From the NCBI GenBank assembly GCA_037157565.1, contig JAZHRO010000046.1:18388501-18452500 (forward strand): a stretch of 64,000 bases of DNA. Direction: 5' to 3'. Position numbers and translations under genes: made by a program. The notes below the pieces were generated by a model. It searched no databases and was not told the origin of the DNA. It was given only the letters and a program-made list of their open reading frames with translations. This DNA comes from Thalassia testudinum (Eukaryota > Streptophyta > Magnoliopsida > Alismatales > Hydrocharitaceae). Below, piece after piece: positions 24,235-34,539 of this stretch. Positions within the stretch are counted from its first letter, which is position 1; every line of letters begins with the position of its first letter.

Positions 24235-25843
24235 TGACGAGTTGATTGTTCGCTTTAAAGTTGTTTGCAGTTTTACGTTGTGGAAAAATCTACTAATCAA
24301 TATTTAAAAAGAAATAACCACTTGTAGAAGAGCGGGTCGTATCCACATGGAGGCAATGACGTATTTAAATTTGCACCGGTTAAAAATGTTTGTTCGTAGT
24401 TAGTTTAGACAAGAATCAAGCCAAAATTACCTTTAGATTAAGATTGAATCAAGAAATCATGCTGAAATAGCAATTCTTAATAACTAGAGGATATTTGTTG
24501 CAATGCAGAATCAATAAAATATCATTAAAAATTGACAATGGTAGAAAATGTAATTATTAATGGCAATGTTACTGTAGCAAAACAGGGGATTTATTCCCCT
24601 TGGCTGTGCGCGAAGAAGAGTGGATGGCTGGACGCGGGAAGCTCGGAGGTAGTTCTTTGGACCAAGGGCTTCGACGCGGTGGTGGTGGTGTGTCGCGTGG
24701 TGGCCAGAGCCGGCCAGATGGAGCTACTGCAGAGGTGGCTGCAAACGGTGCTGCAGGTGCTGTTGGCAGGCGATGCGCTGCCTGTTGGCAGAAGGCACTG
24801 CAGGCGGGTTCGCACGCTGGAGGAGGGTGGCTTTGCTGTTGCGTGCATAGGCGGGAGGCACTGCAGGTGCAGGAGAAGCGGGTGTGCTGGAGGGGGGTGG
24901 CTCTACTGCTGTGTGCGGGTGAGCACTGTAGCCGGTGCTGAACGCTGGCGTGGGTGCACGCACGCACTGGTGCGGCATTGCATTTAGCGATGGGGAGGCT
25001 GCAGGCGGATGCATGCACTGTTGGCGGTGGGCGTGGGTGCGCACGAAGGCTAGAGGGCATGCGGTAGGTGTGGAGTGAGCGGGTGAGGGCTGGCGGTTCA
25101 GGTGAGTGGGCGAGTGTGGTTGTTGTAGGAGTGGGAGGTCGAAGCTTCAGACGTCCGGGAAACTTCCCAGATGTCTTAGCAAGCTGAGGGGTGATTGCAG
25201 TGGCTGCAGCGGTGGCTGTTGGTGGCGATGGTGAGGGAGATGCATGCTGAGGTGCTCACGGTAATGCGGACGAGCTCCGGATGGCGGTGTGGCCTGTCAC
25301 ACCACACGCCTAGGGTGGAGGAGACTCGTCGCCACGGTTGAGGTCAGCGGTGTGGAATGGAAGAGAGAAGAACTCTTTGCACAGTGGTGGGTCGGTGGTG
25401 GAGGCCTGGTCCGCTCGACAGCCTCTCTCCTCATTTTATAGCTGACTTCATGAATTTGAATGGAGTGGCAGGAGCAGATCCACCTTCTCCACTGATCCAT
25501 GGTTGTGCTTTAGTGCGGCAGGAGGCATTGCAGCGGTAGCCGAGCCATTGCTGAAAAGAAGAAGAATAAAGGATATTATTAAATATTATGGTTAGTTATA
25601 TACAAACCCTCAACTTTTATCTTAACTTAAATAATGTACCTAATTGGTTAACTAATTAAACGAATGCCATTCTAAGCTAATTCTAAATGCATTTAAAATA
25701 TGAATGAAATGCGTGAATTATGTAATTAAATTAGAAATATGAATTAATCTATTTACATCCTAATTTATGCTAAATAAATGTTAGAATTAACCTAATTTCT
25801 AGGCACTTAAATACTTAAATAGCCCACAACTATGGGCTAATCA
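24235..25843 (-). repeat. T3 3' LTR (left copy)
   Basis: 1609 bases. A TATA box reads TATAAAAT on the minus strand at 25433-25440. The part transcribed after it is GC-rich (24600-25400), unlike the AT-rich U3 (25560-25843). It differs from 38914-40543 by scattered substitutions and small indels. Confidence 0.92.
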
Positions 25844-25882
25844 AATACCCCCATGCCTAATTTTTGCTAGTCCCTAGCAAAA
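25844..25882 (-). promoter_or_regulatory. T3 PPT and conserved adjacent hairpin
   Basis: On the minus strand a hairpin with arms TTTTGCTAG and CTAGCAAAA around GGA (25862-25882) directly precedes the purine tract GGCATGGGGGTATT, which abuts the 3' LTR. T2 has the same arrangement at 40849-40885 and T6 at 55810-55848. The PPT primes plus-strand DNA synthesis. Confidence 0.7.
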
Positions 25883-26129
25883 TTAAGTGAAACCTAGCAC
25901 TCCAAGTAGACTAGTCAACTCACTTATTCTTCCTTCAGAAGCATATTAAGTTCAGACTCTAGACCCAAGTTTCCTAAGGAGTTGCTAAGTTACAGACTAG
26001 GTTGGCTAAAGACGAGTTGCAGGCACAAGTTTCCCTGATTTCTGACTCTACCCTAAAGTTTATTAATCCCTGAGATTAAAGCATCCGTGCTTGTGCATTG
26101 GTCTGAGTTATTTGAGTTAAAGGAAAAAG

Positions 26130-26162
<33 letters not shown>

Positions 26163-27073
26163 GTGTTTGATTCTTCTAAGTCTAACCTCAGATCAGTTAT
26201 CAACACGGTCTGTGTCGGATTCACTGTCCCCATTACCATACCTCGAAGGGTGCCTGGCTTTCGATGCTTCGAGATAGCACCGCCCTTAACGACTCCAAGA
26301 ACTCTTGGCAATCGACATGTTGAGATAGTATCACCCATGGATTTCTTAAGCGAATTCAGGCCTATGGCAATCGGCACTTCGAGATAGGGCCGCCCATGGT
26401 ACCTGAACCGCACAATGTGCTTACATGCCCCCAGTAGGATGGATATCCTAAGAGACAAGTGCTGAGGAGGTAATATGTTATCATCGCATCCTCAAGGTGA
26501 GTATATACTCCACCTCTCCTATGGCAGGAAGTCTTCCAATCAAAATGTATTTTCAAGCCTCTCCTAAGTCAAAACTAAGATAACCAAATCTCTTTTCAGA
26601 AAGAAAGAAATTAAGTTAATTAGCGGACCAAGTGTGTGAAATTTGGATGCTTGGGTTACAAGGACCCGTAAACCAAAAGGTAGAACAAGACTCCAGGTAC
26701 TACCCCACCTTTTAACTCAAACCCTAGCTTCCCTTCCTCAACCTCTTGAGGAATGGTCCGCAACATAACTCCTACTTAAGTTTTTAAGTCCACAAAGGAC
26801 CCTAAAGGTCTAAAGCTAGCAGCTCATTTAGCTTCTAAAGTTTGACCCTAGAATTAATTTAGTCTACCCTAGAGCTCTAATTTGCTTAAGAATGCAGGAC
26901 TTAGCCAGTTAAGCTCAAAACTTTTTTTTTTTTTTGTCATTTTCTTTTTTTTATATGCATGCTATAAACAAAATGCCTCAGGTCCTCTCCCCCAAGCCTA
27001 GTTCAAACAATGTCCTCATTGAAAACAAAAATAGCTAAAGGAAGATATTACCTGAGGCGGAGAATGACAAGAG
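25883..27073 (-). other. T3 3' non-coding region
   Basis: No coding frame is supported. It contains a (TA)n run followed by T-runs (26131-26162), three AGATAG(C/T)A(C/T)CRCCC-like repeats of a ~60-base unit near 26260-26400 (GCAATCG..CTTCGAGATAG), and T-runs near 26925-26950. No env-like frame is seen. Confidence 0.55.
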
Positions 27074-28090
27074 CTAAGGCTCCTCAAGAGTGACTTCGTC
27101 AACCAGATGGCCATCTAAGGTTATGTACGGTTTTAACCATTGACCGTTGACGATAAAGGGAGTTGCTGAAGAGGAAGGATTTTTGATCTCCACAGCTCCA
27201 TGCGGAAATACTTTGGTGATTATGTAATGCCCATCCCAATGAGATTTTAACTTTCCAAGAAAAAGCTTAAGTCTGGAATTGAAAAGCCAGACTTATTGGT
27301 TGGGCTCAAAGGTCTTTCAAAGAATAAACTTATCATGCAAGACCATAGTTCTTTCTTTATAAGCTTGAGAGGTGTCATAAGCATCATTCCTCAGCTCCTC
27401 AAGCTCACTTAATTCTAGAAGTCGTGCCTTACCTGCCTTCTCTAAATCCATGTTAACACTTCGAATAGCCCAAAGAGCTTTATGTTCCAACTCAACAGGT
27501 AAATGGCATGCTTTTCCACACACAATCTGAAAGGGAGAAGTACCCAAAGGGGTCTTATAGGCCGTTCGATAAGCCCACAAAGCATCATCGAGCTTTTGGG
27601 ACCAGTCTTTCCTATCAGGTCTAACGGTCTTTTCCAAAATATTTTTTATCTCCCTATTTGACACTTCAACCAAGCCACTTGTCTGAGGATGGTAAGGGAC
27701 AGCAACCTTGTGAGTCACTCCCAAACTCTTGATTAACCGATTGAAGTGGTGGTTTCGGAAATGAGGTCCCCCATCACTTATAATAGTCTTGGGGCAGCCG
27801 AAATGGGATATGATATTGGCCTTCACAAATTTCAAAACCATAGAGTGGTCATTTGTGTGCGTAGGAATGGCCTCTATCCATTTAGAGACATAATCAACTG
27901 CCACCAAGATATATTCGAAACCATGGGACGACGGGAAGGGGCCCATAAAGTCAATTCCCCACACATCAAAAATTTCAATAGATTGAATAGGATGTTGAGG
28001 CATTTCATTCTTCTTCCCAATCATTCCAGTCTGTTGACATCTAATACAGGCCTTAACAAAATTATGAGAATCCTTAAATAAGGAAGGCCA
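27074..28090 (-). pseudogene. T3 integrase
   Basis: The same frame as the upstream RT region, separated by one TAG at about 28091 where tyrosine of FYWP is expected. It reads [20 protein letters not shown], then DGGPHF and the glutamate in [15 protein letters not shown], the full D,D-35-E set, within 27317-28024. The C-terminal part (27074-27316) has SRLKLFLGKLKSHWDGHY and FPHGAVEIKN, interrupted by stops, including TAA in NQ-stop-VWLF. No chromodomain. Confidence 0.9.
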
Positions 28091-30256
28091 CTAAAAATCG
28101 GACTGGAGAACCTCAAAAGCAGTTTTCTTAGCACCAAAGTGTCCTCCACAATGAATTTCATGGCAAAAACTCAACACACTTTGTTGTTCCTCTTCAGGCA
28201 CACAACGTCTCAATACTTGGTCTTGTCCAATTCTAAATAATTCTGGCTCTTCCCAAAGAAAATATCTTGCTTGAGAAATGAATCTCTTTCTTTTCGGCTC
28301 ATCCCAAGAGCCAGGAGTTTGTCCAGTGACCAAGTAATTTACAGTGACTGCATACCAAGGTAAGGTTGGTGTTATCGCCATTAGAGTTTCATCGGGAAAT
28401 GTCTCGCGAATGTCTCCAGAAAGAGAGTCATTAAGAGGAAGGTGAGACAGGTGGTCAGCCACAACATTTTCTACTCCTTTCTTTTCACGTATTTCCAAGT
28501 CAAATTCTTGAAGGAGTAGGATCCACCTAATCAAACGTGACTTAGAATCTTTCTTAGCAATGAGATGTTTCACTGCTGCATGATCAGTAAAAATAACCAA
28601 CTTAGACCCAAGTAGATAAGACCTAAACTTCTCCAGAGCAAAAACTACAACGAGTAATTCTTTTTCAGTGACGATGTAGTTTTGATGAGTTTCAGTTAAA
28701 GTCTTGCTTGCATAATGCAGCACATGAGGTCTTCCCTCAACCCTTTGTCCAAGGACTGCTCCCACTGCATAATCCGAAGCATCACACATAAGCTCAAATG
28801 GGAGTGTCCAATCAGGAGCTTGGAGAATAGGCATAGAGATCAAGGCCTCCTTTACAGTTTGAAAGGCCTCGGCACAATTTGAATCAAAATTAAAGGAAGA
28901 TTCCTTCGCCAACAAGTCACAAAGTGGCCTAGAAATCTTACTAAAATTTTTAATAAAGCGCCTATAAAAGCCAGCATGGCCCAGAAAGGATCTAATCTGT
29001 TTGACATTCGTAGGCAATGGAAGTTTCGAAATAGAATCAATCTTGGCTTTATCTACTTCCAAACCTTGCTCGAATACAACATGCCCAAGTATAGTTCCTT
29101 TCTGTACCATGAAGTAACTTTTCTCCCAGCTGAGGACTAAACCAGTCTCCTTACATCGTTTCAACACATTCTCCAAGTGTAGGAGACACTGGTCAAAAGA
29201 CGAGCCATAAATAGAGAGGTCATCCATAAACACTTCAACACACTCGTCAAACATGTCCAAAAGGATAGACAACATACATCGCTGGAAAGTTGCAGGGGCA
29301 TTACATAATCCAAACGGCATACGCCTGAATGCAAAAGTACCGTAAGGACTCGTGAATGTCATCTTTTCCTGGTCATCAGGAAAGACTACCACCTGATTGT
29401 ACCCAGAATATCCATCGAGAAAGCAATAATACTTATTCCCTGCCAATTTTTGGAGAATTTGATCAATAAAAGGCAAAGGAAAGTGATCCTTCTAGGTAGC
29501 GGTGTTCAGCTTGCGGTAATCAATACAGACCCTCCATCCAGTTGAGGGTCTAGTGACAACTTGTTCACCTTGGTCATTGAGTTCCACAGTAAAACCTGCC
29601 TTCTTTGGCACCACATGAATGGGACTGACCCATTTACTATCAGCAATGGGATATATGTTCCCGGCATCCAACCACTTCAGGATTTCCTTTTTTACAACCT
29701 CCCTCATATTAGGGTTCAGACGTCTCTGCATGTCTCTAAAAGGCTTGATGGAATCATTAGTATAAATGTGGTGCATGCAGAGTGTAGAGTCTATACCCTT
29801 AATGTCAGCAGTGCTCCAAGCAATAGCTTCCTTGTGCCTAGATAGGCATTCAATCAAGGCTCCCTCCTGTGCCTCAGATAGCACAGCCGAAATGATAACG
29901 GGGAGCATATCATTGGCACCAAGGAAAACATACTTGAGAGTGTCAGGGAGGGGTTTCAACTCAAGGTCGAGGGCTTGTATGGTTGAGGGTTTCATAATAG
30001 ATGTCCCCATCTCAGGTAGCAAATCTACCTTCGGCGGAAATGATGGGGGAAGAGACTTAGCAGAAACTCCTAGCAATTCCTCAAGTTCTAATATATCCCC
30101 TTCACATTCCTCCAAGAGATGGGAATGCTCATTTAGCATGACATGCTGAAGGGGGTCGTCACATAACATTGCAGGAGTTGCCTCTTCAATCAGGTCATCT
30201 ATCACCTCAACTTGAGAACAATCCTCAAGTCTGGTTTGTTTGTAAGCATCAAACAC
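28091..30256 (-). pseudogene. T3 reverse transcriptase and RNase H, one in-frame stop
   Basis: 30256-29492 holds the N-terminal pol linker (KYVFLGANDMLPVII) and RRLNPNMREVVKKEILKWL, then VCIDYRKLNTAT. A TAG replaces arginine of the next motif (usual ATRKDHF), and 29476-28091 continues in the same frame: [40 protein letters not shown], catalytic [33 protein letters not shown], then RNase H with [36 protein letters not shown] and [17 protein letters not shown], and the HHCC start of integrase. Apart from the stop it is well preserved. Confidence 0.93.
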
Positions 30257-30740
30257 ATTAAGCTAGATTTTCCTGTTCCCAAAGCCCATTTTCAATGCCA
30301 TAGTATTGCAATTAATTGAAGCATGAGAACTGCAAGGAAGGGGTGGCCCAAAATGATGGAGGGTTTGGTTGGCTTGTTGGTAGGGTCAGTGTCCAAAACT
30401 AAGAAGTCAACGGGAAAGAAGAAATCCTCCACTCTTTTGAGGACATCTTCCAAAATTCCCTGTGGTGTCTTAAGTGATCGATCAGCAACTTGAAGGATTA
30501 CAGGGCTAGGCTTTAGATTGCCTCCCCCAAGTTGTTCATACACATAGCTCGGAAGGATGTTCACCCCCACACCCAGATCAAGTAGAGCCTTATCAATTTG
30601 TAAGTCACCAACAACTATAGAGATGTCTGGGGCTCCTGGGTCCTTAAGTTTCGGGGGTGTGCCATGTTGAACAAATGAGCTAATAGAATCAGGAAGGACA
30701 ACTTTTGATTGGACCTATTTTCTAGATTGCTACTTTTTCG
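30257..30740 (-). pseudogene. T3 protease, frameshifted
   Basis: The active site reads KALLDLGVGVNILP with the DLG codons at 30571-30579. Then come PSPVILQVADRSLKTPQGILEDVL, FFFPVDFLVLDTDP and SIILGHPFLA. A one-base shift just after HPFLA moves the end (NASINC-like in the other frame) out of phase with pol. It would process the polyprotein. Confidence 0.85.
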
Positions 30741-30744
30741 TGCA

Positions 30745-31271
30745 CAGGTCCTTTAAGAAGTGGGCATATGACGGAATCTGCCTGATCGCTTCAAGAAAAG
30801 GCAGGTTACTTTACACTTGCTTAAAAGTTTCCATAATCTCATCTGTCTTATCTTTGGCTCCAGATGAGCCAGCAGAAGTCTGCCCAGAGGTGGATAAGCG
30901 CTCTGGAAAAGGCACTCTTGATCTCTGGGTGGAAGGGTTGTCATGTCGAGTAAGGGGTGGAATGGGGGCAACTTCTTCCGATGAGGTGATTTCAAGCAGA
31001 GAAGATTTGGGCAAGTCTTCTCCGGTGGGGGTGAAAGTCGAGGTGGATGGTTTTTTAGGTGGTGAGACTATAGGAGCATTGGGTTTGAAAATCCCACTCC
31101 TCAGAATAGTCACCGCCTGAGCATGCTCCCTAAAGACAATCCCTTTTCCTTTAGGATTTTCCTCAGCAGCACTGGGGAGCTTCCCAGGCTCCCTCTGTCT
31201 AACGGCCTCAACAAGGTGTCCAATTTGTGATTTCATCTCATGTATAGCCTTGTCATGAGATTGGATGATGG
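30745..31271 (-). pseudogene. T3 gag C-terminal part (left of T4)
   Basis: The frame 30811-31236 continues gag after T4: MKSQIGHLVEAVRQREPGKL, then a proline/serine-rich linker and MKTFKQV-like end leading into protease. T4 entered immediately upstream at GATGG (31267-31271). Confidence 0.75.
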
Positions 31272-32976
31272 TGTTGGTGCTAGAGCACCACGATCATTTG
31301 TCTTGATGATAACAAAACACATGTCATTTAACATTTGCACTTTGAGTCCTAGATTTCAGGTCAATCACAAAAGGATACGTGATTAGATGGAGTTCGAGCT
31401 CGCATCCAGGATGGATTGGACGAGCTTGATGGAAAACAGAAGAGATTCGCGAGGAGCGATATATTAAAGATGGAAGGAAATGAAGAATAGGATAGATTTC
31501 CTTCTTTTGTACTTGTTGTATTTTTCGTTTCTTTTGTTGCTCTTTATTTCCTTAGATATTTCATGTTAAAGAGCCTCAAAGTACCCTAACAGTAGTCCTA
31601 GGAACACCTGCACAACCCTAGGATACTTAGGTTTTCTGTAGAACACTTAGAAAACCAATATAGGGTTCAAGCAGCACTTCCAGACGTCTAATTCTCAAAT
31701 CAGACGTCCGATAAAGTTTTTTAAGATGATAATTGTTAGGCTGGACATAGCTAGTTCTGTCTGATGAAATCAGACATCCAGACCTTAGACCAGACGTCTT
31801 AGGAGATGTCTGATGACTATGCCAAACGTCCAATTAGTGGACCGTTGGCTGGCTTAAAAAACACTCAAGAGTATGATCGTTAGAGCCTTATCAGACGTCC
31901 TTAGACCTTTCCAGACGTCCGATAAATGACCGTTTGGCCTCGACTGACCCAAAATCTCTTCTCAGAGATTTTCTAGCCGTTGCAATGTTTGGAAAATCCA
32001 TTCCCAGAGTAAAAGTAGGTTTCCAGACGTCCAGATATAGTGCCGGACGTCCTATATGTCATCTGATGGACTTGCACTAGAACCCTGTTTAGATCTGATC
32101 CAAGTCAGGAAGAGACCCGCCCAAAATCAGACGTCTGACCTTGAAATCAGACATCTTAAAGTGAAGTTCCAAACGTCTGATGTCAGAATTAGACGTCTGA
32201 TAAGCCTATCAGAATAATGATTATTCCTGATTTCGGGCTGATTCACTTGGGCTTTGTACCCAATGGCTATGGAAGCTTTTCTAAGCCTTCCAAAGCCTTC
32301 CTAAGGCCTCTATAAATAGAGGGGAGCCTTTACACACCTAGATACACAAGACACACACTAATAGAAACACAAGACACACTTGGCTACACATTGTCACACT
32401 TCTTGTGCCTTAGCTAGCTCTTGCTCTCCAAGCTCAAGCTCCATTCTCTTGAGAGCATCAAGCTTCGCGCACCCGCTCTCCCGCCGTTGTTTACGAGAGC
32501 GACGTTGCGCCGTCGCGTGGCACACGCACCGCGTCATCAACTCGACGCACTCCTTGCAAAGGGGAGTTTCCTAATTCCTATAGAAGCTAGGTTTATAATT
32601 ACTTTGTTGGCTTTATAGGACTTATTTATTTTATCTTTGATATTTGGTTGGGTATTCGCTTTGCGAATTCCCGTCTCCTTCGCAAGACAAAATCCTTCTC
32701 GTGGGGAGAAGGGGTTGAGGTACGCTACCCTCATTTAAGTAGCGTGGTTGTATTGAGGTTGAATCACCCTCGTTTAAAGTGATTCGGTTTAGTGGATTTT
32801 GATCAACTTCGTTGATCGGAAAATCCTAACTCGAGAGGGTTAGGTGGTGGTTTTCACCCGGTTTGGGTTTCCACCTAAATATACTTTGTGTACTTTGTGT
32901 GATTGCTTATTTGTGAGATTATTTATATTTTATTTCCGCAATTATTACGTCACCCCCTCCGATTAGGGAACCTTCA
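31272..32976 (+). repeat. T4 5' LTR
   Basis: A TATA box TATAAATA is at 32311-32318. About a dozen CAGACGTC(T/C) words lie at 31680-32210 in U3. The start TGTTGGTGCTAGAGCACCA contains a 6-pair dyad. It lacks about 27 bases near 31720 and about 42 bases after the TATA box relative to the 3' LTR. Confidence 0.93.
31680..32210 (+). promoter_or_regulatory. Array of (TCA)GACGTC(TGA) palindromes in T4 U3
   Basis: Copies of CAGACGTCT/CAGACGTCC or one-base variants occur near 31682, 31702, 31772, 31790, 31804, 31825, 31889, 31912, 32021, 32043, 32128, 32148, 32171 and 32190. The fullest form is the palindrome TCAGACGTCTGA. GACGTC is a known plant bZIP (C-box) core. The array ends about 100 bases before the TATA box; the 3' LTR repeats it at 34900-35445. 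Confidence 0.75.
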
Positions 32977-32978
32977 AT

Positions 32979-32990
32979 TGGTATCAGAGC
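32979..32990 (+). other. T4 primer-binding site
   Basis: TGGTATCAGAGC, the complement of the plant initiator tRNA-Met 3' end, two bases inside the LTR. Confidence 0.92.
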
Positions 32991-33030
32991 AGGTTCTTGC
33001 AAGATCGGAGTAACACCCGGCAAGAAGATC

Positions 33031-34164
33031 ATGGAGGGAAGCATAGCCGCAATCAAAATCTCCGAAGGGCTGTCCACCGTCCGACCACCCTATTTCGACG
33101 GGAGGGACTTCGGATATTGGAAGCTGAGGATGAAGACGTGGCTCCAAGCTACTGAATTCGAGGTATGGGGATGTTGCGAAACCCCATACGAGATCCCGAA
33201 GCGACCCCAAGGAGGCTACTCGCAGGTGCAGATTCTAGAGCTCTCACTCAACGCAAAGGCAATGAATGCCTTGTATTGCGCATTGAGTCCAAAAGAATTC
33301 GAACGAATCCAAGAGTGCGTCGCCCATGGGATATGGAGGAGGTTGGAAGGCACTCATGAGGAGACGAGCTCGGAAGAAGATCTCAGGGAGAAGGAAACCG
33401 CGTGCCTTGGTTTCATGGCAATCGGAGAAAGCGACATCGACAGCGAAAGCGACTCCGACAATGAGGTAAACCCGGATTTACAAGAAGCTTTTAATGAACT
33501 ATTTGATGTTAGTAAATCTTTAAGAATAGAAAACAAAAGCATTAAAAAGAACCTTAGTTTTCTTAAAAATGAAAATGATAGGTTAGAAAAACAACTTAAG
33601 GACATAGAAGCTAGTCCTAAAAATGATAACCTATTATTAGAAAATCAAAACCTCATCAATGAAAATAATAAATTGATTGAGGAAAATGTTAGTCTAAAAA
33701 TAGAAATTTCTGATTTAAAGACTAAGATGAATATTATAGAAAATGAACTTGCATGTCTTAGGGAAAAATCAAATAAATTGATAAATAGGGTAGATAACCT
33801 ATATAGCCCTAAGGTTGAGAAAGGATCTCCATCAAGGAGACCCGCTAACAGATCCAGATCCAAGCCCACTTGGATACCGAAGAAAGAATTAGAATCTTGT
33901 TTTGTAGGGTTCAGGGATAATTACAACACAAAGGACTGGACCTACAAACTCAAAGCTGGTCAACTCAAGTTGGGAGAACCAAGGAGTAGACCAAGGAGGA
34001 GAACAAGAAGATCGACAAGACGGCGAACAAGCGACGGACCCACCGCACGTCGACCACCAGATTGGAGACCGGTGCCAATGCCCGGGCCTCCAAGCTACGG
34101 ATGGGAGCCCCATCTGATGTGGCATCCACCACCACCATTCGGGCCATTTTATTGGCCATGGTAG
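33031..34164 (+). CDS. T4 gag-like protein with central deletion
   Basis: A 377-codon frame whose ATG is 41 bases past the PBS. The N-terminus has the copia gag signature RPPYFDGRDFGYWKLRMKTW. The frame then passes from NALYCALSPKEFERIQECV..RRLEGTHE straight to an acidic ETSSEEDL stretch at about residue 109. In T5 the same interval encodes the rest of the capsid region and a CX2CX4HX4C knuckle, so T4 lacks both. Residues ~155-255 are heptad-like, rich in E/N/K/L (coiled coil). An arginine-rich and proline/tryptophan-rich tail ends GPFYWPW. It is the only intact long frame in a T4-type element, but it may not assemble alone. Confidence 0.8.
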   Translation: MEGSIAAIKISEGLSTVRPPYFDGRDFGYWKLRMKTWLQATEFEVWGCCETPYEIPKRPQGGYSQVQILELSLNAKAMNALYCALSPKEFERIQECVAHGIWRRLEGTHEETSSEEDLREKETACLGFMAIGESDIDSESDSDNEVNPDLQEAFNELFDVSKSLRIENKSIKKNLSFLKNENDRLEKQLKDIEASPKNDNLLLENQNLINENNKLIEENVSLKIEISDLKTKMNIIENELACLREKSNKLINRVDNLYSPKVEKGSPSRRPANRSRSKPTWIPKKELESCFVGFRDNYNTKDWTYKLKAGQLKLGEPRSRPRRRTRRSTRRRTSDGPTARRPPDWRPVPMPGPPSYGWEPHLMWHPPPPFGPFYWPW

Positions 34165-34492
34165 GTGAGGTAAAAATTCTTCACCCTATCTTTGTTTATC
34201 AGTAGCATTTAGATAGGGGGAGTTAAAATTTATGAGCTAATTGTCAATTTTTAAGGGGGAGATATAAGGTAGCTAAATTTCCTTTAGAAAGGGGGAGAAA
34301 AATAATAGCTATCTTGTTGTTATAAAAAAGGGGGAGGCATTACCCTTGTCAAAAGAAACTTCTAGAAGAGCATGTCTTAAGGGGGAGTTATAGGAAATGT
34401 AAAATCAATTAAACCTTTTTGATAATGTCAAAAAGGGGGAGGATTTTCTGCATTATTATTTATGGTTTTGTCATCATCAAAAAGGGGGAGAT
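34165..34492 (+). repeat. T4 downstream region with seven PPT-like runs
   Basis: Non-coding. AGGGGGAG recurs near 34215, 34253, 34289, 34327, 34380, 34433 and 34482. The last, AAAAAGGGGGAGAT, abuts the 3' LTR and is the PPT. The others may be duplicated or decoy tracts. Confidence 0.75.
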
Positions 34493-34539
34493 TGTTGGTG
34501 CTAGAGCACCACGATCATTTGTTTTGATGATAACAAAAC
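34465..34539 (+). promoter_or_regulatory. T4 inverted repeat enclosing PPT and LTR start
   Basis: Arms GTTTTGTCATCATCAAAA (about 34467-34483) and TTTTGATGATAACAAAAC (34522-34539) pair at 17 of 18 positions. Between them lie the PPT and the small dyad GGTGCT / AGCACC at the LTR start. T5 has the same architecture at 51432-51502 with compensatory base changes. Confidence 0.65.

Noticed and set aside
24569..25060. Long frames with Cys/Ala/Ser-rich peptides (also 39251-39743, 61348-62118, 54735-55416)
   Set aside because: They lie in the GC-rich parts of LTRs, overlap on both strands and differ between LTR copies; no domain or start context supports them.
31680..32210. CRISPR-like spaced repeats
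   Set aside because: Repeats are short palindromes with irregular spacing inside a plant LTR; not a CRISPR array.
33354..34159. Minus-strand frames opposite T4 gag
   Set aside because: Shadows of the coiled-coil and arginine-rich gag codons.
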